From contig NZ_AAWS01000009.1 of the NCBI RefSeq assembly GCF_000169175.1, forward strand, positions 62,001 through 126,000: a stretch of DNA of 64,000 nucleotides, given 5' to 3'. Below, piece by piece: positions 19,944 to 28,703 of this stretch. A program made the position numbers and the translations under genes. The notes under the pieces are model-generated. The model was not told the origin of the DNA. It did not search any database and saw only the letters and a program-made list of their open reading frames with translations. This DNA is from Microscilla marina ATCC 23134 (GTDB lineage: Bacteria; Bacteroidota; Bacteroidia; Cytophagales; Microscillaceae). Numbering within the stretch: the first letter of the stretch is position 1; every line of letters begins with the position of its first letter.

Positions 19944-20705
19944 TTAACCGAATATATTACTCAATTTTTGGCGATCAGGAAAATTAACCAAAACTCCTAA
20001 ATCCTGCCCTTGGTACACGACCATACTCCCCAAAGCTACAGCGGAGGCATTCCCCTGCTTTACTACTTCTTCTATATGTTGTAAATTACCTGCTCCACCG
20101 TTGGCTATCACAGGTAGACTAACACTGTCAGTTATTTTTCGTACCAAGTCAACATCGTACCCTTTCCATGTGCCTTCTCTATCCATGGAAGTGATGAGTA
20201 GCTCGCCTGCACCCAGTCTTTCCAGTTCCTGAGCCCATTCTACATAATTGAGTTTGGTTTTTTTTGTACCTGAAACTCCCAAAACTTCATATTTTCCCCA
20301 GAAGTTTTTTTTGATATCAATTGAGGCTATAATACTTTGACTACCAAAAGTATCGGCAATTTCTGTAATAAAGTTTGGGTTGGTAATTGCGTGACTATTA
20401 ATCACTACCTTTTCTAGCCCAATACTAAGAATGTTTCTTACATCCTCCACACTTTTTACTCCCCCTCCATATGCCAAAGGCATGAAACATTCATCTGCGA
20501 TTTCCCGCAAAATATCTAAATTAGGAGGACGATTCTCTCTAGTGGCTGTAATGTCTAAAAAAACCAGTTCGTCTACCTCCAGTTCATTAAAAATACGGAC
20601 TGTGTTGATAGGGTCACCTATGTACCCATATTTGTCAAACTTTATGGTTTTTATAAGGCTTTCACCTCTTAATAGCAAACACGGAATTACTCGGGTTTTG
20701 AGCAT
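19944..20705 (-). CDS. hisF: HisF-like cyclase subunit of a sugar acetamidino module
   Basis: A 253-residue TIM barrel of the HisF family. It conserves FLDITATRENRPP, YGGGVKSVEDVRNIL, SIDIKKNFWGKYE, LLITSMDREGTWKGYD and VIANGGAGN. The residue that aligns with catalytic Asp11 of HisF (IACLDVKDG in Thermotoga) is leucine here (IPCLLLRGES), while the equivalents of Asp130 and the phosphate-binding loops remain. With the adjacent HisH-like and N-acetyl sugar amidotransferase genes it matches the WbpG-HisH-HisF (or WbuX-Y-Z) set, which turns an N-acetyl group of a sugar into an acetamidino group. It is probably not a histidine-pathway enzyme. Its start lies two bases after the hisH stop. Confidence 0.9.
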   Translation of the reverse strand: MLKTRVIPCLLLRGESLIKTIKFDKYGYIGDPINTVRIFNELEVDELVFLDITATRENRPPNLDILREIADECFMPLAYGGGVKSVEDVRNILSIGLEKVVINSHAITNPNFITEIADTFGSQSIIASIDIKKNFWGKYEVLGVSGTKKTKLNYVEWAQELERLGAGELLITSMDREGTWKGYDVDLVRKITDSVSLPVIANGGAGNLQHIEEVVKQGNASAVALGSMVVYQGQDLGVLVNFPDRQKLSNIFG

Positions 20706-20707
20706 CT

Positions 20708-21316
20708 TTAGATCAATTTGTCGAAGTTGTCAAAAAGTTTCATGCCAAATTTATGGCTTTTTTCCGGGTGAAACTGTGCCCCATAGATATTATCTTTCCA
20801 AATGGCAGAATCAAAGTTATGGGCATAGTGAGTTTTTAGCAGTACATTTTCGTTGTGGTCACATTGCACATAATAAGAATGGACAAAATAAAAGCGAGGT
20901 TCTTCTGGCAAATCTTTTACTAAGGGGCATTCTTGAGCTACTTTTACTTCATTCCACCCCATATGAGGCACCTTTAGATTGTTTTCTTTTTTGAACGCAA
21001 TCGTTTTGGCAGGAATCCAACCTAAGCCGGGTATTTTACCTTCTTCACTGCTTTCTGTTAATAACTGCATGCCCAGACAAATGCCTAAGAGAGGTACTTT
21101 TTGTTCTAAGGCTTTATAATCCAGTACTTCTCTTAACCTCCCTTCATTAATTTTAGTCATGGCTTTATCAAAAGCTCCTACCCCTGGTAGTAAGAGCTTT
21201 TCTGCCTGCTCTATTTCTGAAAGATTAGAAGTAACCTTTGCTTTAGCTCCAATTTTTTTAAACATATTGAATACCGAACCAAGGTTACCTATGCCATAAT
21301 CTATGATTGTTATCAT
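20708..21316 (-). CDS. hisH: HisH-like glutamine amidotransferase of a sugar acetamidino module
   Basis: A 202-residue class I glutaminase. It has the nucleophile elbow LLGICLGMQLL (Cys about 80), the oxyanion region PGVGAFD, and the His-Glu pair in QFHPEKSHKFG near the C-terminus. It hydrolyses glutamine and passes ammonia to a partner synthase. The reading frame overlaps the end of the N-acetyl sugar amidotransferase gene by four bases and is followed at once by the HisF-like gene. The three are coupled and probably form one ammonia-channelling complex for sugar amidination. No other histidine biosynthesis gene is nearby. Confidence 0.93.
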   Translation of the reverse strand: MITIIDYGIGNLGSVFNMFKKIGAKAKVTSNLSEIEQAEKLLLPGVGAFDKAMTKINEGRLREVLDYKALEQKVPLLGICLGMQLLTESSEEGKIPGLGWIPAKTIAFKKENNLKVPHMGWNEVKVAQECPLVKDLPEEPRFYFVHSYYVQCDHNENVLLKTHYAHNFDSAIWKDNIYGAQFHPEKSHKFGMKLFDNFDKLI

Positions 21317-22497
21317 AATTCGTTTTTAGAAGTATATTTGATGTAAAAACTCATAGGCACAAGACTCATCTTGGCTAGGATGTAAAACATCGGGCGAAGC
21401 TTCTCGAACCTTCTTTTGTAGGTTTTATAGTCTTTAAAACTTTTTTTCGGACCATTTATTACGGCTTCAAATTCTTCATCAGAATACCCCAAACGCTTCT
21501 TGAAGTAATCAATCAACTCAGCCTCAATATAAGGAGGTTGTGCATACTCTTTGAGAGCATCTTCCTGTGTTTTTAATCCTGCCCTTACTGAAGCAGACAA
21601 ACTATTGTTACGTTGGTCGTTATTAAACTTAGTGGGCAGATAATAACTATGCATAAAAGCAGTCATTCGGTTTTCCAAGTGGTGCCCTCCATAATATTGC
21701 CAGTCAAACTCTTTTTCTAAAAAAGCACGGGCATCCTCTTTAGAGTATTGAATATACCAAAACGGGCGAATTTTTTTGATTCGTTTTACCAAAATCCACT
21801 TCATAAAAGATTTGAAGTCCATATTAGGGAACGTTTTCATTTTAATTTTCCCAAACTTCTTGTGCACTGATTTTATATACTTACCATCGGCATAAAAAGA
21901 GCCTAGTGGTGAAATCCCTTCAGTAATGTATGAGTGTCCTTCTAAAATATATTTGATTTTGTATTTGCTGGCTGCTCTGTAAAGTACCTCAGCTAGAGCT
22001 ATATCAGTAGGGCCATCTATTTCAGGAACCCCTGCCTTAAAAAAGGAATTGAAAATATCATCAGACTCCTTATTGTCTACTACATGTGTGTATAAGTCAA
22101 CATTGAGTTTTCCTAAAACCTTGCGAATATTTTCAGTGGCAATAGCTGTATTCCAAGTATTATCATAGTGCACTGCCAAAGGTCTTAAGCCCCACTCCAG
22201 TGCCTTAGATACCATAAATGATGAGTCGGTTCCCCCACTTACACCTATTACACAGTCATACTTCTTACCTTTACCAGCTGTTTTTATATCCTCAATGATT
22301 TTCATTAAGGCTGCTTCTCCCTCTGGTGTACCCGTTTTGTACTGTTCTTTAAGGTCGTCAACCATTTTACAATAGTTACACACTCCTTGCTCATCAAACT
22401 CTATTTTAGGAGTACGTGAATCATAAATGCATCGTGAACAAACTTGATAGGTTTCAGTTTTTTGTTCATTTTGTAATGAGAAAGATTTTGTGTCCAT
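21313..22497 (-). CDS. N-acetyl sugar amidotransferase (WbpG/WbuX/PseA type)
   Basis: A 394-residue protein. The N-terminus has a Cys cluster (CSRCIYDSRTP, then CNYCK) like the zinc or structural knuckle of the family. A PP-loop ATP-pyrophosphatase signature follows (DCVIGVSGGTDSSFM, about 98-112), then LAVHYDNTWN and ILEGHSYITEG. Members adenylate the acetamido oxygen of a nucleotide-linked sugar and replace it with ammonia delivered by HisH/HisF, giving an acetamidino (Am) group. The likely substrate is the 2,3-diacetamido uronic acid made by the wlb/wbp-like genes of this block (inference). It starts at ATG, 12 bases after the formyltransferase-like gene. Confidence 0.92.
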   Translation of the reverse strand: MDTKSFSLQNEQKTETYQVCSRCIYDSRTPKIEFDEQGVCNYCKMVDDLKEQYKTGTPEGEAALMKIIEDIKTAGKGKKYDCVIGVSGGTDSSFMVSKALEWGLRPLAVHYDNTWNTAIATENIRKVLGKLNVDLYTHVVDNKESDDIFNSFFKAGVPEIDGPTDIALAEVLYRAASKYKIKYILEGHSYITEGISPLGSFYADGKYIKSVHKKFGKIKMKTFPNMDFKSFMKWILVKRIKKIRPFWYIQYSKEDARAFLEKEFDWQYYGGHHLENRMTAFMHSYYLPTKFNNDQRNNSLSASVRAGLKTQEDALKEYAQPPYIEAELIDYFKKRLGYSDEEFEAVINGPKKSFKDYKTYKRRFEKLRPMFYILAKMSLVPMSFYIKYTSKNEL

Positions 22498-22508
22498 AAT
22501 TATTTGAG

Positions 22509-23291
22509 TTAAAGTTCCTCGATACGAGCCGATTCAATAATAATTTTTTTCCCGTCTATAGTTTTAAAAAATGCACCTGGATAAGGTGATGATTGTGCTC
22601 TTATGAAATTGTAAATTTCATAAGCAGGCTTTTGAAAATCAATTTCGCCATCCTTGGGAGAACGTTGAGGGAAAACTTGTATTTTAGATTTATCCTGAGG
22701 AATAAATTGAATGTCTTGGATATTCTGCAGAGCATCAAGCAAAATTTCTTTAGATGCTATTGTAGCTTTAGCATATACTTCCTTGATAGTATCCTCAAAA
22801 GTAATGATAAAAGACTTTTGCCTGATAAGGTCACCATCATCTACTCCATTGTCTAACTTAAACAATGACACTCCAGTTTCTTCTTCGCCGTTGATAATTG
22901 CCCAAACTAAAGGAGCTCCACCAGCATAATCAGGAAGCATAGAAGCATGAATACCCCAAGTACCGTATTTTGCCAGATTTCTGATTTTTTCAGGTACCAT
23001 ATAATACCATCCCATTACAAGAATAAGGTCTGGTTCCATTTCTTTTATATAGTCGTAATGGTCACTGATACGGTTGTCCTTAGTTGATTCTATTTCTATG
23101 GTGTTTACATTGTGTTCCTGAGCTATTTCCTGCAAGTTAGCGTAGTTGTAGTTCTTTACTTTGGAGCTGCTATAAGATATTTTAAACTCTTGTGGAATAG
23201 TAAAAACAGTATGTATTTTAATGTTGTTTTCCAGCAAGTGAAGAAAAATTTCTTGACTGAACTGGGTAGCACCTAAAAAAATAATTTTCAT
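22509..23291 (-). CDS. Formyltransferase-family protein, probable sugar N-formyltransferase
   Basis: A 260-residue protein with the N-terminal formyl_trans_N fold (MKIIFLGATQFSQEIF). It has the active-site segment WGIHASMLPDYAGGAPLVWA, the GVSLFKLDNGVDDGDLI strand with the catalytic Asp, and a short C-terminal domain (GEIDFQKPAYEIYNFIRAQS) like the Fmt C-domain. Related enzymes use 10-formyl-THF to formylate methionyl-tRNA or 4-amino or 3-amino sugars. In the usual triad N-x-H...D the Asn position is Gly here (GIH) and the following Arg of the 'RG' pair is Ala. Either this is a separate subfamily or catalysis is altered. The context argues for a sugar substrate. Confidence 0.8.
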   Translation of the reverse strand: MKIIFLGATQFSQEIFLHLLENNIKIHTVFTIPQEFKISYSSSKVKNYNYANLQEIAQEHNVNTIEIESTKDNRISDHYDYIKEMEPDLILVMGWYYMVPEKIRNLAKYGTWGIHASMLPDYAGGAPLVWAIINGEEETGVSLFKLDNGVDDGDLIRQKSFIITFEDTIKEVYAKATIASKEILLDALQNIQDIQFIPQDKSKIQVFPQRSPKDGEIDFQKPAYEIYNFIRAQSSPYPGAFFKTIDGKKIIIESARIEEL

Positions 23292-23345
23292 TCCAATTGT
23301 TTTTAGTTTCTACAAAATGTAGTAGATGAAGAAACGCCTGCCTGT

Positions 23346-25241
23346 TTAAACAGGAATCTTTTCATTATTGAGAAATATTTTACACCACCACTCAAAATTC
23401 ATCAATGACCATATTAACAAACGATGGTTTACCTTTTGATTGATATGTTCATCAATAATTTTTTTTGTGTAGTCAGGGTTAATAAACTCAGAAGAAAGTG
23501 TTTTTTTATTTAAAAGAAGTTCTTTGATATATTGAGCGTTTTCACCCCGATACCAAGATTCATCAGGAGCTGAAAACCCTTGTTTTTTTCGATTGATTAT
23601 CTTGTCGGGCAAAAAATCATACATAGCTTTTCTAAGCACATTTTTCCCGTCATTAAATTCACGGTATACTTTTCTCTTGTCACTAAATAGATTTTCGTCT
23701 AATTTTTTGAAGCTTTCGAGATTACCTAACTTATGTTTTACTGGTATTTTTTGGGCAAAATCTACCAAGGCATTATCCAAAAAAGGAAAGCGCTCTTCTA
23801 AACCGTTGGCCATAGAGAGTTTATCGCCCACGAGTAATAATCCAGGTAAAAAAGTTTTAATCTCGAAGTACAAACTATTTTGAATGTGTTCTTCTGCTGT
23901 ATTATATTTCAGACGATTATTAAACGTAAATACTCTCTCAAATACACCTCGTACCTCTGTAAGGTTCATTTGTTGAACAATAGAAGGTTGAAATAAGCTT
24001 GTCTTGTCTTTGTCAGGAACCAATCTTTGCCAAAAACCATAATAATTATCAAAAAACTCTTTTTGATTAAGGCTTTGGAACACACGATAGTATCGCCAAG
24101 GATACCCTCCAAATAACTCATCTCCTCCAGTGCCTTGTAAACAAACTTTCACAAACTTTGAAGCTAATCGACTTATATAATAGTTAGGGTAACTCATCCC
24201 TACTTTTAAATCTTCTAAATGCCAAACAACCCTTGGAAGCGACCACTTCAAGTCACCAGCGTTGATGACCTGCTCATAGTGTTCTGTCTTGAAGTAATTT
24301 GCCATTAGTTCAGCATCACGTCGTTCATCATAATTGGCTTCTACCCCTGAGACTTCAGACATATCAAACCCCCCTGTAAAAGTGGTTAAGCGGTTTACAT
24401 GGCGAGATGCAAGGGCAGTCATTGAACCTGAATCCATTCCTCCAGAAAGATAAGACCCGACTGATACATCAGCAATCATTTGACGAGCAACTGCATTCTC
24501 CATTAAGCGTTTAGTCTCTTCTTTAGCATCCATGAAAGTCATACTTTCATCAGGAGTATTAAAATTATAATCCCACCAAGACATGTGTTGTACAAAAGTG
24601 GAGTGGGCATCAATTGTCACTGTGTTAGCAGGAGGCAACATATATACATCCTTAAACATTGTGTGATACCTAAACAAATTCTGGAAAGTAAAGTATTCGT
24701 TTAAAGCAGATAGGTTGACGTCTATGTTATAGTTTGGATGTTGAATGATAGACTTTATTTCAGAGGCAAATACCAATGTTTTGCCATTGAACCAATAATA
24801 TAATGGCTTCACACCAAAACGGTCTCTGCTTAATACGAGACTTTTGGTTTTTTTATTCCAAGCAGCTACAGCAAACATGCCATCAAGTCGTTTAAAAAAG
24901 TCACTGCCATACGCTGCCAAACCCTCAACTAATACTTCAGTATCAGAAGACGAAATAAATTCATGCCCTTTAGATTTTAGTTCTTGCTTAAGTTCTAAAA
25001 AATTGTAAATACAACCATTAAAAGACACTACCCATTCATCGTTTTTAGAAGTCATGGGTTGGGCACCACGAGAAGAAACATCTAAAATTGCTAAACGTTT
25101 ATGTCCTAACGCGATATTATTCTCTACAAAAAAACCTTCTCCATCTGGGCCTCGATGATTTAACTCACGAGTAACTTTTTTGATAAGTTGTAAAGAGATA
25201 GGCTCCCTGTTGAGATTAAAAATGCCAGCAATACCACACAT
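23346..25241 (-). CDS. asnB: Glutamine-dependent asparagine synthase-like amidotransferase
   Basis: A 631-residue AsnB-type protein. The N-terminal glutaminase domain starts MCGIAGIFN, so Cys2 is the nucleophile, with RLAILDVSSRGAQPM and DTEVLVEGL. The C-terminal synthetase domain has the PP-loop SYLSGGMDSGSMTAL near 262-275 and GTGGDELFGGYPWRYY. In surface glycan loci such proteins (WbpS-like) amidate the carboxyl of uronic acids, so a uronamide is a likely product here. Free asparagine synthesis cannot be excluded from sequence. A rho-independent-type hairpin lies upstream, so this gene may begin a sub-operon that continues to the formyltransferase and acetamidino genes. Confidence 0.92.
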   Translation of the reverse strand: MCGIAGIFNLNREPISLQLIKKVTRELNHRGPDGEGFFVENNIALGHKRLAILDVSSRGAQPMTSKNDEWVVSFNGCIYNFLELKQELKSKGHEFISSSDTEVLVEGLAAYGSDFFKRLDGMFAVAAWNKKTKSLVLSRDRFGVKPLYYWFNGKTLVFASEIKSIIQHPNYNIDVNLSALNEYFTFQNLFRYHTMFKDVYMLPPANTVTIDAHSTFVQHMSWWDYNFNTPDESMTFMDAKEETKRLMENAVARQMIADVSVGSYLSGGMDSGSMTALASRHVNRLTTFTGGFDMSEVSGVEANYDERRDAELMANYFKTEHYEQVINAGDLKWSLPRVVWHLEDLKVGMSYPNYYISRLASKFVKVCLQGTGGDELFGGYPWRYYRVFQSLNQKEFFDNYYGFWQRLVPDKDKTSLFQPSIVQQMNLTEVRGVFERVFTFNNRLKYNTAEEHIQNSLYFEIKTFLPGLLLVGDKLSMANGLEERFPFLDNALVDFAQKIPVKHKLGNLESFKKLDENLFSDKRKVYREFNDGKNVLRKAMYDFLPDKIINRKKQGFSAPDESWYRGENAQYIKELLLNKKTLSSEFINPDYTKKIIDEHINQKVNHRLLIWSLMNFEWWCKIFLNNEKIPV

Positions 25242-25384
25242 AATTTTGCTGTAGATTAAGTGATGAGTAGATTAGTTTAACTTCAAAGCTAGATATTTTT
25301 AGCTTACAATAGAATTAAATTAGCTTTTACTCTTAGAGGCGAAATTCTTTTAATGAGAAAAGTTATAATTTTTTGCTATTATAT

Positions 25385-25414
25385 GTAATAAAGGTGTGCT
25401 AAAACTCACACACC
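25385..25414 (-). terminator. Stem-loop terminator after the DegT aminotransferase gene
   Basis: On the minus strand the arms GGTGTG and CACACC enclose a 10-base loop and are followed by TTTATTA. It sits just after the stop codon of the aminotransferase gene at 25423 and before the asnB-like gene, and could attenuate or end transcription between two parts of the block. Confidence 0.55.
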
Positions 25415-25422
25415 TCGGTACC

Positions 25423-26583
25423 TTATTTTATTTCATTTTTTAGAACGTCAACCACATATTTATAGTCTTCTTCGCTCATTTTATTATGTAAAGGAATGGC
25501 AATAGAGCAGTCATTGGCTATTTGTGCACCAGGGAAATCTTCTGGTTTAAAACCAAAGTTATTGGCATAATAATCAAGCATATGTACTGCATGGGTTCCA
25601 GGGCGGGTACTGATGCCTCTTTCCTGTAATAATTCCATGATTTTATTACGGCTATGTGGAGCTTTGTCTTCATGAATTAAACAAGCAAATGACTGCCAAC
25701 CATGTGAATAATCAACAGAAAATTCAGGTACTTGAAGCCATTCAAGGTCGGCAAGTTCTTTTTTGTAGAAAGCAGCCCATTTATCACGTTCTTCAATGAA
25801 TTGATCTAATTTACCAAACTGAACGACTCCTAGAGCTCCTTGTAAGTCAGTCATACGGTAATTATAACCCATTACCTCAAATGCAGGTAATATGTATGGC
25901 TTGGGACCATGATGGCGTTGTTCCTCTGAAATAGAAGCACCATGATTACGTAACATGTTGAGTTTTTCAGCTAGAGCATCATCATTGGTAGTAACCATTC
26001 CTCCTTCGCCAGTAGTAATAGATTTTCTTGGGTGAAATGAGAAACTTGCCATATCTCCTAAACTTCCTGCAGGTTTACCTTTGTAACCAGCACCTGCTGC
26101 ACAGGCAGCATCTTCTACAATGGCAATTCCTGGTGCAGCTTCTTTAATAGCATCAATATCGGCGCAAAGCCCAAAAAGGTGTACAGGAATAATGGCTTTG
26201 GTTTTTTCTGAAACCTTTTCTTTTACTTTTGCTGGGTCTATGTTGAACGTTTTAGGGTCAATGTCTACAAACACAGGGGTGGCTCCACAGTAAAGAACCA
26301 CATTAGCAGTGGCTACCCAAGTAAATGCAGGTATAATAACTTCGTCACCTGCTTGAATATCTAAAGCTGCTAGGGCAAGGTGAAGTCCAGTGGTGCAGCT
26401 TGTTACGGCAAAGGCATATTTTACTTTGTGTCTTTCTGCAAACAGTTGTTCAAACTCTTTTACTTTAGGACCTTGGGTAACCCATCCACTAAAAATAGGT
26501 TCTTTTAATGCTTCCCATTCTTCTTGCCCCATTGAGGGCTGAGATATATATATATTTCTTTTTTTCAATGTATCTGATCTCAT
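25423..26583 (-). CDS. DegT/DnrJ/EryC1/StrS-family sugar aminotransferase
   Basis: A 386-residue PLP aminotransferase. The family motifs are SGWVTQGPKVKEFE, FAVTSCTTGLHLAL, GDEVIIPAFTWVATAN, VEDAACAAGAGYKG and the PLP-lysine segment FSFHPRKSITTGEGGM (Lys about 184). Such enzymes convert a keto group of a nucleotide sugar to an amine with glutamate as donor. With RmlB in the block, a 4-amino-4,6-dideoxy sugar is possible, and the formyltransferase-like protein could act on that amine (inference). It is distinct in sequence from the second DegT protein at 29287, so two different amino groups are probably installed. Confidence 0.93.
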   Translation of the reverse strand: MRSDTLKKRNIYISQPSMGQEEWEALKEPIFSGWVTQGPKVKEFEQLFAERHKVKYAFAVTSCTTGLHLALAALDIQAGDEVIIPAFTWVATANVVLYCGATPVFVDIDPKTFNIDPAKVKEKVSEKTKAIIPVHLFGLCADIDAIKEAAPGIAIVEDAACAAGAGYKGKPAGSLGDMASFSFHPRKSITTGEGGMVTTNDDALAEKLNMLRNHGASISEEQRHHGPKPYILPAFEVMGYNYRMTDLQGALGVVQFGKLDQFIEERDKWAAFYKKELADLEWLQVPEFSVDYSHGWQSFACLIHEDKAPHSRNKIMELLQERGISTRPGTHAVHMLDYYANNFGFKPEDFPGAQIANDCSIAIPLHNKMSEEDYKYVVDVLKNEIK

Positions 26584-26652
26584 TATGATATATAGTTATG
26601 CATTAGTGATTGCTTTGTGACTAAATTTTTGATGACCAACCTTGGTTTAGTA

Positions 26653-27645
26653 TTAAGCGTTAACTTTGTTTTTATCTACCCCTGTAGCAATACGCCACTC
26701 AATCAGTTTTTGCAACCCTTCCCTTAAGTCGTATCTATATTTAAAATTTAATTCTTTTTCTGCTTTTTCCCGTGAGCCAATTCTATTTTTTACAAGTGCT
26801 CTGGCGTCATCTTCTGAGTAAGGGTTATACTTTACTTTTAATGAAGATTCTTTTAATTCTAAGATCAACTCACAAAGCTCATTAATACTTGTTTGTACTT
26901 CGGTTCCTACATTGTACATACCAAACTCTACATTGCTTTTTAGGGCTTGTACATTACAGTGTGCCACATCTTCTACATAGATAAAGTCATAAGCTTGGCT
27001 TCCATCACCATTAATACTCGGGGCTTCGTTTGCTTCAATTTTATTAAGCATAATAGGTACTACACCAGTATAAGCAGCTGTTTGATCTTGGTGGGGTCCA
27101 TATACATTCATGTATCTAAGTCCAATGACATTCAACCCATAGCGATCGTTAAAAGCAGTAGCCATAGCTTCTCCTGCAATCTTAGATGCACCATAAAAGT
27201 TCTTGTTGTTGAACGGATGAGCCTCTGTCATGGGCAACTCTACAGCATCGCCATATACAGAGGCTGATGATGACCAAACCAGTTTTTTGATATTGTTGTT
27301 AACGCAAGCTTCAAGTACATTGAAAGTTCCTGCAATGTTTACGTCAAAAGCTGTTCTTGGAAAGTCTTTGCAGTGTAACAACCACATAGCTGCTAGACAA
27401 ACCACAAAGTCCATCCCTTTCATAGCATCATTCAAAATGTCTATCTCACGTATATCGCCCCCGTTAGGGTAAATACTACATCTTGAATCTTCGAGCTGTT
27501 CTGTAAGGTAACTTTTTTTACCGCGAGCAAAGTTGTCATAAACAACCACCTGATCAACCTGTTCTTTTAATAACTCAGCAACCACAAAACTTCCAATGAA
27601 GCCAGCTCCTCCAATAACTAAAACTTTTTTGCCTTTTAAATCCAT
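26653..27645 (-). CDS. NAD-dependent nucleotide-sugar epimerase/dehydratase (extended SDR)
   Basis: A 330-residue extended SDR. The Rossmann motif is VIGGAGFIGSFVVAELL, with VVYDNFARG after strand 2. The catalytic set is WSSSASVYGDAVE plus YGASKIAGE (YxxxK, Tyr about 151), and RYMNVYGPHQDQT follows. An odd stretch LAAMWLLHCKDFPRTAFDVN replaces the more usual LAA...SV.DP. The reaction may be 4-epimerisation or 4,6-dehydration of a UDP- or GDP-sugar. It lies 70 bases from the DegT aminotransferase gene, so the two may act in series. Confidence 0.87.
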   Translation of the reverse strand: MDLKGKKVLVIGGAGFIGSFVVAELLKEQVDQVVVYDNFARGKKSYLTEQLEDSRCSIYPNGGDIREIDILNDAMKGMDFVVCLAAMWLLHCKDFPRTAFDVNIAGTFNVLEACVNNNIKKLVWSSSASVYGDAVELPMTEAHPFNNKNFYGASKIAGEAMATAFNDRYGLNVIGLRYMNVYGPHQDQTAAYTGVVPIMLNKIEANEAPSINGDGSQAYDFIYVEDVAHCNVQALKSNVEFGMYNVGTEVQTSINELCELILELKESSLKVKYNPYSEDDARALVKNRIGSREKAEKELNFKYRYDLREGLQKLIEWRIATGVDKNKVNA

Positions 27646-27718
27646 GTCAAATATTAAGTTTTTATGCCTTCCTATAAAAAATAGGTCAAGGCTTATTAAG
27701 TGTTAGAATAAATACGTG

Positions 27719-28690
27719 CTATCGATCTTTGTAAAAAGGGTGATAGTCTATTTCTTTTTTTGCAAAAGGGTGATAATCCCCATTAAGTCCAAGAGGGCGG
27801 GCGTTTCTGATTTTATGAACAATATCAATACTAGCACGGGCATCTTCCAATCCAAACCCGTTGCCTTTAAGTATTTCTTGATAACTTATAGTGTGCAAAT
27901 CTGTAAACCCTTGGCTAAACTCTATTTCTTCTCCTTCCACAGTAATGGAACGAAACGTTCTTTGACCTTTGACTTTCACATCTTCGGGTAACGCATTATA
28001 ATCTACACTCAGGTACCAACGAACTCGTGCTTTTTCAAGTTGTAAAAAACCAGAAGCTCTTTTTGGTTCTGATACGTGTACTACATTCTCTTGTACTTCC
28101 CCAAAAATCAACGTAAGCATGTCAAAGAAGTGAATACCTATGTTGGTAGCAATGCCTCCCGATTTTTCGTGATTGGCCTTCCAACTGGTAAAATACCAGT
28201 TTCCACGAGAAGTAATATAGGTTAAATCAATATCATAGATTTTATCTTCAGAAGCATTGTCTATCTTCTCTTTGAGTGCTATAATAGAAGGATGGTGTCG
28301 TAATTGTAAAATAGTGTGTAACTTATTGCCTGTTTCCTGTTCTACCTCCTGCAATGCATCAATATTCCAAGGATTAAGTACCAAAGGTTTTTCACAAATA
28401 GCATCTGCACCATTTTTAAGTGCAAATCGGATATGAGAGTCGTGCAAATAGTTAGGACTGCAAATGCTTACATAATCTACTTTTTGGTTAGTTTTATGAA
28501 TTTTGTTTATATGACGGTCAAATCGTTCAAATTCAACAAAAAAGTCCGCATTTGGAAAGTAACTGTCAATAATTCCAACACTGTCATTAGGATCCAATGC
28601 TGCTACCAAATGATTGTTAGTTTCTTTGATAGCTTTCATATGTCTTACAGCAATATATCCAGCAGCTCCTATAAGGGCAAAGTTTTTCAT
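27719..28690 (-). CDS. Gfo/Idh/MocA oxidoreductase, WlbA/WbpB-like UDP-GlcNAcA 3-dehydrogenase
   Basis: A 323-residue protein. Rossmann start MKNFALIGAAGYIAVRHMKA, then YVSICSPNYLHDSHIRFAL, the Gfo/Idh signature AICEKPLVLNPWNID, and GIATNIGIHFFDML in the C-terminal domain. These segments are close to the WlbA/WbpB group, which oxidises C3 of UDP-GlcNAcA to a 3-keto sugar with NAD recycling. The following genes encode the matching acetyltransferase and aminotransferase in WbpB-D-E order, which strongly supports this assignment over other Gfo/Idh functions. It starts 14 bases after the acetyltransferase stop codon. Confidence 0.9.
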   Translation of the reverse strand: MKNFALIGAAGYIAVRHMKAIKETNNHLVAALDPNDSVGIIDSYFPNADFFVEFERFDRHINKIHKTNQKVDYVSICSPNYLHDSHIRFALKNGADAICEKPLVLNPWNIDALQEVEQETGNKLHTILQLRHHPSIIALKEKIDNASEDKIYDIDLTYITSRGNWYFTSWKANHEKSGGIATNIGIHFFDMLTLIFGEVQENVVHVSEPKRASGFLQLEKARVRWYLSVDYNALPEDVKVKGQRTFRSITVEGEEIEFSQGFTDLHTISYQEILKGNGFGLEDARASIDIVHKIRNARPLGLNGDYHPFAKKEIDYHPFYKDR

Positions 28691-28703
28691 TGTAATAATA
28701 TTT

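Noticed and set aside
20708-21316. HisH/HisF as part of a histidine biosynthesis operon
   Set aside because: No other his gene is present and the neighbours are an N-acetyl sugar amidotransferase and glycan genes; the HisF copy also lacks Asp11.
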